Below, piece by piece: positions 61,511 to 64,000 of a DNA stretch of 64,000 nucleotides (positions are counted from its first letter, which is position 1; every line of letters starts with the position of its first letter). This DNA is from Rhodospirillum centenum SW (GTDB lineage Bacteria > Pseudomonadota > Alphaproteobacteria > Azospirillales > Azospirillaceae). The notes beneath the pieces are model-generated. The model did no database searches, was not told where the DNA came from, and saw only the letters and a program-made list of their open reading frames with translations. The stretch spans positions 3,325,001 to 3,389,000 of the forward strand of contig NC_011420.2 in the NCBI RefSeq assembly GCF_000016185.1, in the 5' to 3' direction. The position numbers were made by a program, and so were the translations under genes.

Positions 61511-63163
61511 CTATTCGGCGGCTTCGGCCCCCGGCAGGCGGTAGTCGGCGAACTGCTTGCGCAGGGCCGTCTTCAGGATCTTGCCCGTGGCCGTGTGCGG
61601 AAGCTGCTCCATCACCACGATGTCGTCCGGCAGCCACCACTTGGCGACCTTGTCGGACAGCCAGGCCAGCAGCTCCTCCTTCTCGACGGTCCTGCCCTCC
61701 CGCGGGACGACGACCAGCAGCGGCCGCTCCTGCCACTTCGGATGCGGCACGCCGACGACGGCGGCTTCCTGCACGGCGGGATGGCCGATGGCGGCATTCT
61801 CCAGGTCGATGGAGCTGATCCACTCGCCGCCCGACTTGATGACGTCCTTGGCCCGGTCCACGATGGCCATGAAGCCGCGGTCGTCGATGGTGGCGACGTC
61901 GCCCGTGCGGAACCAGCCGTCGGGGGTGAAGGCGCCGATGTTCGCCTGTTCGTCGTTGTAGTAGCCGGCGGTGATCCAGGGGCCGCGCACCACCAGCTCG
62001 CCATAGGCGACGCCGTCGCGCGGCCGCTCCGACCCGTCGGGGCCGACGATCTTCATCTCCACCCCGTAGACGGCGCGGCCGGCCTTCATCTTCAGCTCGT
62101 GCTGGACCTCTGCCGGCTGCTGCAACTGGTCGGGCGCCAGGGTGCCGACGGTGCCCAGCGGGCTCATCTCCGTCATGCCCCAGCCCTGGATGCAGGTGAC
62201 GCCGTGGCCCTGCTCGAACTCCTCGATCATCGCCTTGGGCAGGGCCGAGCCGCCGACCGTGACCGCCTTCAGCGTGCTGAAGCGGGCGCCGGACTGGCGC
62301 AGATGCGCCAGCAGCCCCAGCCAGACCGTGGGCACGCCGGAGGAGACGGTGACCTTCTCCTCCTCCATCAGCTCATAGACGGAGCGGCCGTCCAGCTTCG
62401 GCCCCGGCAGCACCATGCTGGCCCCGATGATGGGGGCCGAGTAGGGATAGCCCCAGGCGTTGGCGTGGAACAGCGGCACCACCACCAGGGCGGTGTCGTG
62501 CGAGCGCACCTCCATGCCCGGAATGGCCAGGAAGCCGTAGGCGTGCAGCACGGTGGAGCGGTGGCTGTAGAGCACGCCCTTGGGGTTGCCCGTCGTGCCG
62601 GAGGTGTAGCAGAGCCCGGCGGCCGTGTTCTCGTCGAACTCGGGGAAGTCGAAATCGGGCTTCGCCCCGTCCATCAGCGTCTCGTAGCAGAGCAGGCTGG
62701 GCAGGCTGCTCTGCTGCGGCATCAGTTCGGGCCGGGTCATCACGACGATGGTGCGCAGCGTCTTCAGGTGGGGCTTCAGCTTCTCCACCAGCGGCACGAA
62801 CATCGGATCGACGAACAGCACCTCGTCGGCGGCATGGTTGAAGATGTAGATGAGCTGTTCGGGGAAGAGCCGGGGATTGACCGTGTGGACGACGGCGCCG
62901 ATGCCCGCGATGGCGTAGTACAGCTCGACATGCCGGTGGTCGTTCCAGGCCAGCGTCGCCACCCGGTCGCCGGGCTTGATGCCCAGCTCGACCAGCACGT
63001 TGGCGAGCTGCCGGGTGCGCGCCCAGGCGTCGCGGTAGGTGTATCTGTGCGGCTTCTCGGTGCCGAAGCGCGAGGCGATGGTGGCGGTGCCGTGATAGAG
63101 GGCGGCATGCCTGAGGATCGACGAGATCATCAGGGGCCGGTCCATCATGAGTCCACGCAGCAT
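61511..63163 (-). CDS. Acyl-CoA synthetase (medium/long-chain fatty acid-CoA ligase)
   Basis: A 550-residue ANL-family ligase that activates a fatty acid through an acyl-AMP to its CoA ester. The P-loop is [11 protein letters not shown] near residue 190, A5 motif [10 protein letters not shown]7/A8 motifs G-W-F-R-T-G-D and [15 protein letters not shown], and the C-terminal lysine in T-A-T-G-K-I-L-K. The A8 form with G-G-E-W-I-S is typical of the medium/long-chain branch. The nearby CaiB-type gene is far away, so no pathway link is claimed. Confidence 0.92.
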   Translation of the reverse strand: MLRGLMMDRPLMISSILRHAALYHGTATIASRFGTEKPHRYTYRDAWARTRQLANVLVELGIKPGDRVATLAWNDHRHVELYYAIAGIGAVVHTVNPRLFPEQLIYIFNHAADEVLFVDPMFVPLVEKLKPHLKTLRTIVVMTRPELMPQQSSLPSLLCYETLMDGAKPDFDFPEFDENTAAGLCYTSGTTGNPKGVLYSHRSTVLHAYGFLAIPGMEVRSHDTALVVVPLFHANAWGYPYSAPIIGASMVLPGPKLDGRSVYELMEEEKVTVSSGVPTVWLGLLAHLRQSGARFSTLKAVTVGGSALPKAMIEEFEQGHGVTCIQGWGMTEMSPLGTVGTLAPDQLQQPAEVQHELKMKAGRAVYGVEMKIVGPDGSERPRDGVAYGELVVRGPWITAGYYNDEQANIGAFTPDGWFRTGDVATIDDRGFMAIVDRAKDVIKSGGEWISSIDLENAAIGHPAVQEAAVVGVPHPKWQERPLLVVVPREGRTVEKEELLAWLSDKVAKWWLPDDIVVMEQLPHTATGKILKTALRKQFADYRLPGAEAAE

Positions 63164-63572
63164 TCTGCCTCCTCCCGTGGGCTGTTCTTGTTCGTCCCCG
63201 GGACCTTAACCGTTCCCCCGCTTGCTCGCCAGAACCCAGGCAGGCCCGTCGCGCCGGATGACCGGCCTGTGGATGGCGGTGTCCGGGGGACGGGTCCCGG
63301 CCGCAGGCCATGGTGCGTCGTCGCCAGCCTCCATACAGTTGTAAGCGGCGCCCTGATGGCGGCGATGGTGTGTCTGTGACATCCTGGCGCTATTCCCGTT
63401 TCCCGCGACAGGAGTCACGGAGATTTCTGTTTCTCCTTTATAGGTACGAGGTTAGGCTTACCCCGGATTGTACCGCCAAGGACCCGCCGAGGTGGCGGGT
63501 GCGGGGTGCCGTCCACCGCACCACGCTGCCGCGGCAGCCGCAGGCGGGCTCACAGAAAGGGGAGGTTTCGTA
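63164..63572. other. Intergenic region before the tail-collar gene
   Basis: A 409-bp stretch between divergent genes with no convincing ORF. It is less GC-rich near 63420-63475, where a TATAGG -10-like box and the leader of the tail-collar gene probably lie. No repeat, attachment site or tRNA was seen. Confidence 0.4.
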
Positions 63573-64000
63573 ATGTCTGATCCCTTCATCGGTACGATCA
63601 TGCCCTGGGCGGTGTCCTGGGCACCGTCGAACTGGTCCTTGTGTATGGGCCAGATCCTGCCGGTCAACGGCAACCAGGCGGTCTTCGCCCTGATCGGTGC
63701 TACCTATGGCGGCAACGGCTCGACGAATTTCGCCCTGCCCGACCTGCGCGGCCGTGTCCCCGTCGGCGCCGGCCAGTTCCCCGGCAGCGGCGGCATCCCG
63801 CCGACGACCAACCGCGTGATCGGCCAGAGCGGCGGCCAGGAGCAGGTCAACCTGACGCAGAGCCAGATGCCGGTCCACACCCATGCCGCGCAGGCGACCG
63901 GCGGCGGCGGATCGGTGACGCTCAGCGCCTATACCGGCCCCGCCGATTCGAGCGCCCCGGCGGTGGGAAAGTACCTGACGGCGGCGGCCGGCGACTTCGG
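63573..64000 (+). CDS. Phage tail collar-domain protein (microcystin-dependent protein-like), 3'-truncated by window edge
   Basis: The first 142 residues of a tail-collar-domain protein. The opening F-I-G-T-I-M-P-W-A-V-S-W-A-P-S-N-W and the block L-P-V-N-G-N-Q-A-V-F-A-L-I-G-A-T-Y-G-G-N-G, then F-A-L-P-D-L-R-G-R-V-P-V-G-A-G, are standard for the MdpB/tail collar family. H-T-H-A-A at ~106 starts the Gly-rich region. ATG at 63573 follows AAAGGGGAGG. Such genes occur both in prophages and as stand-alone surface-fibre-like proteins; the missing downstream sequence would decide. Confidence 0.88.
   Translation, partial: MSDPFIGTIMPWAVSWAPSNWSLCMGQILPVNGNQAVFALIGATYGGNGSTNFALPDLRGRVPVGAGQFPGSGGIPPTTNRVIGQSGGQEQVNLTQSQMPVHTHAAQATGGGGSVTLSAYTGPADSSAPAVGKYLTAAAGDF

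Overview
The window is very GC-rich (third codon positions almost all G or C, with long shadow ORFs on both strands). It looks like chromosomal DNA of an alphaproteobacterium, probably in or near the Rhodospirillales/Azospirillum group. This is inferred from a complete phoR-pstSCAB-phoU-phoB block with enlarged PstC and PstA, ubiE next to ubiB, a five-step hut pathway with HutF and HutG, a coniferyl aldehyde dehydrogenase and a CHCC zinc-finger protein of the NDUFS6 type. No rRNA, tRNA or CRISPR was found.

Layout. 1-5.1 kb: the end of an RND pump gene, a SpoU-type RNA methyltransferase, an exported Fe/Mn superoxide dismutase, an RluE-like pseudouridine synthase, a small membrane protein and a HAD nucleotidase. 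5.2-12.9 kb: histidine utilisation (HutC repressor, HutI on the opposite strand, then hutF-hutU-hutG-hutH with stop/start overlaps). Histidine goes to urocanate (HutH), imidazolonepropionate (HutU), formiminoglutamate (HutI), formylglutamate (HutF) and glutamate plus formate (HutG). 13-17.4 kb: coniferyl aldehyde dehydrogenase, two related membrane coiled-coil proteins, a membrane-tailed SDR and a decayed YoeB toxin gene. 17.4-21.7 kb: an RND permease and its adaptor, with a palindromic operator candidate upstream. 22-26.9 kb: a stand-alone proteasome-fold hydrolase with Thr1/Asp17/Lys33 in place, a DASS/RCK transporter overlapping a CBS protein, a CAP-domain protein and the zinc-finger protein. 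27.2-28.4 kb: an ISAs1-family insertion sequence. 28.6-34.1 kb: an ABC ATPase overlapping a lipoprotein hydrolase, a DUF2892 protein with an FNR-like site, a CoA transferase/racemase, a nitronate monooxygenase and a ParE-type toxin-antitoxin pair.

34.3-44.9 kb: malic enzyme, then the phosphate regulon (PhoR sensor kinase; PstS behind a clear Pho box; PstC, PstA and PstB; PhoU; PhoB). 45-50.7 kb: ubiE and ubiB for ubiquinone synthesis, a HEPN/MNT-like pair whose HEPN active-site residues look replaced, and a UMF1-type MFS protein. 50.7-57 kb: single genes (TPR protein, YeeZ-like epimerase, SIMPL protein, GST, methyltransferase, GNAT, Acg-type nitroreductase). 57.2-61.4 kb: a four-gene ABC exporter (HlyD-like adaptor, LolD/MacB-like ATPase, two FtsX-type permeases). 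61.5-63.2 kb: an acyl-CoA ligase. 63.6 kb to the end: a phage-tail-collar (microcystin-dependent-protein-like) gene that runs off the window.

One pattern cuts across the window. Several unrelated genes have short tandem duplications (14, 16, 16, 24 and 28 bp periods) that include their own stop codon. Other short tandem repeats sit in the gaps between genes. Hairpins that could end transcription lie between most convergent gene pairs.
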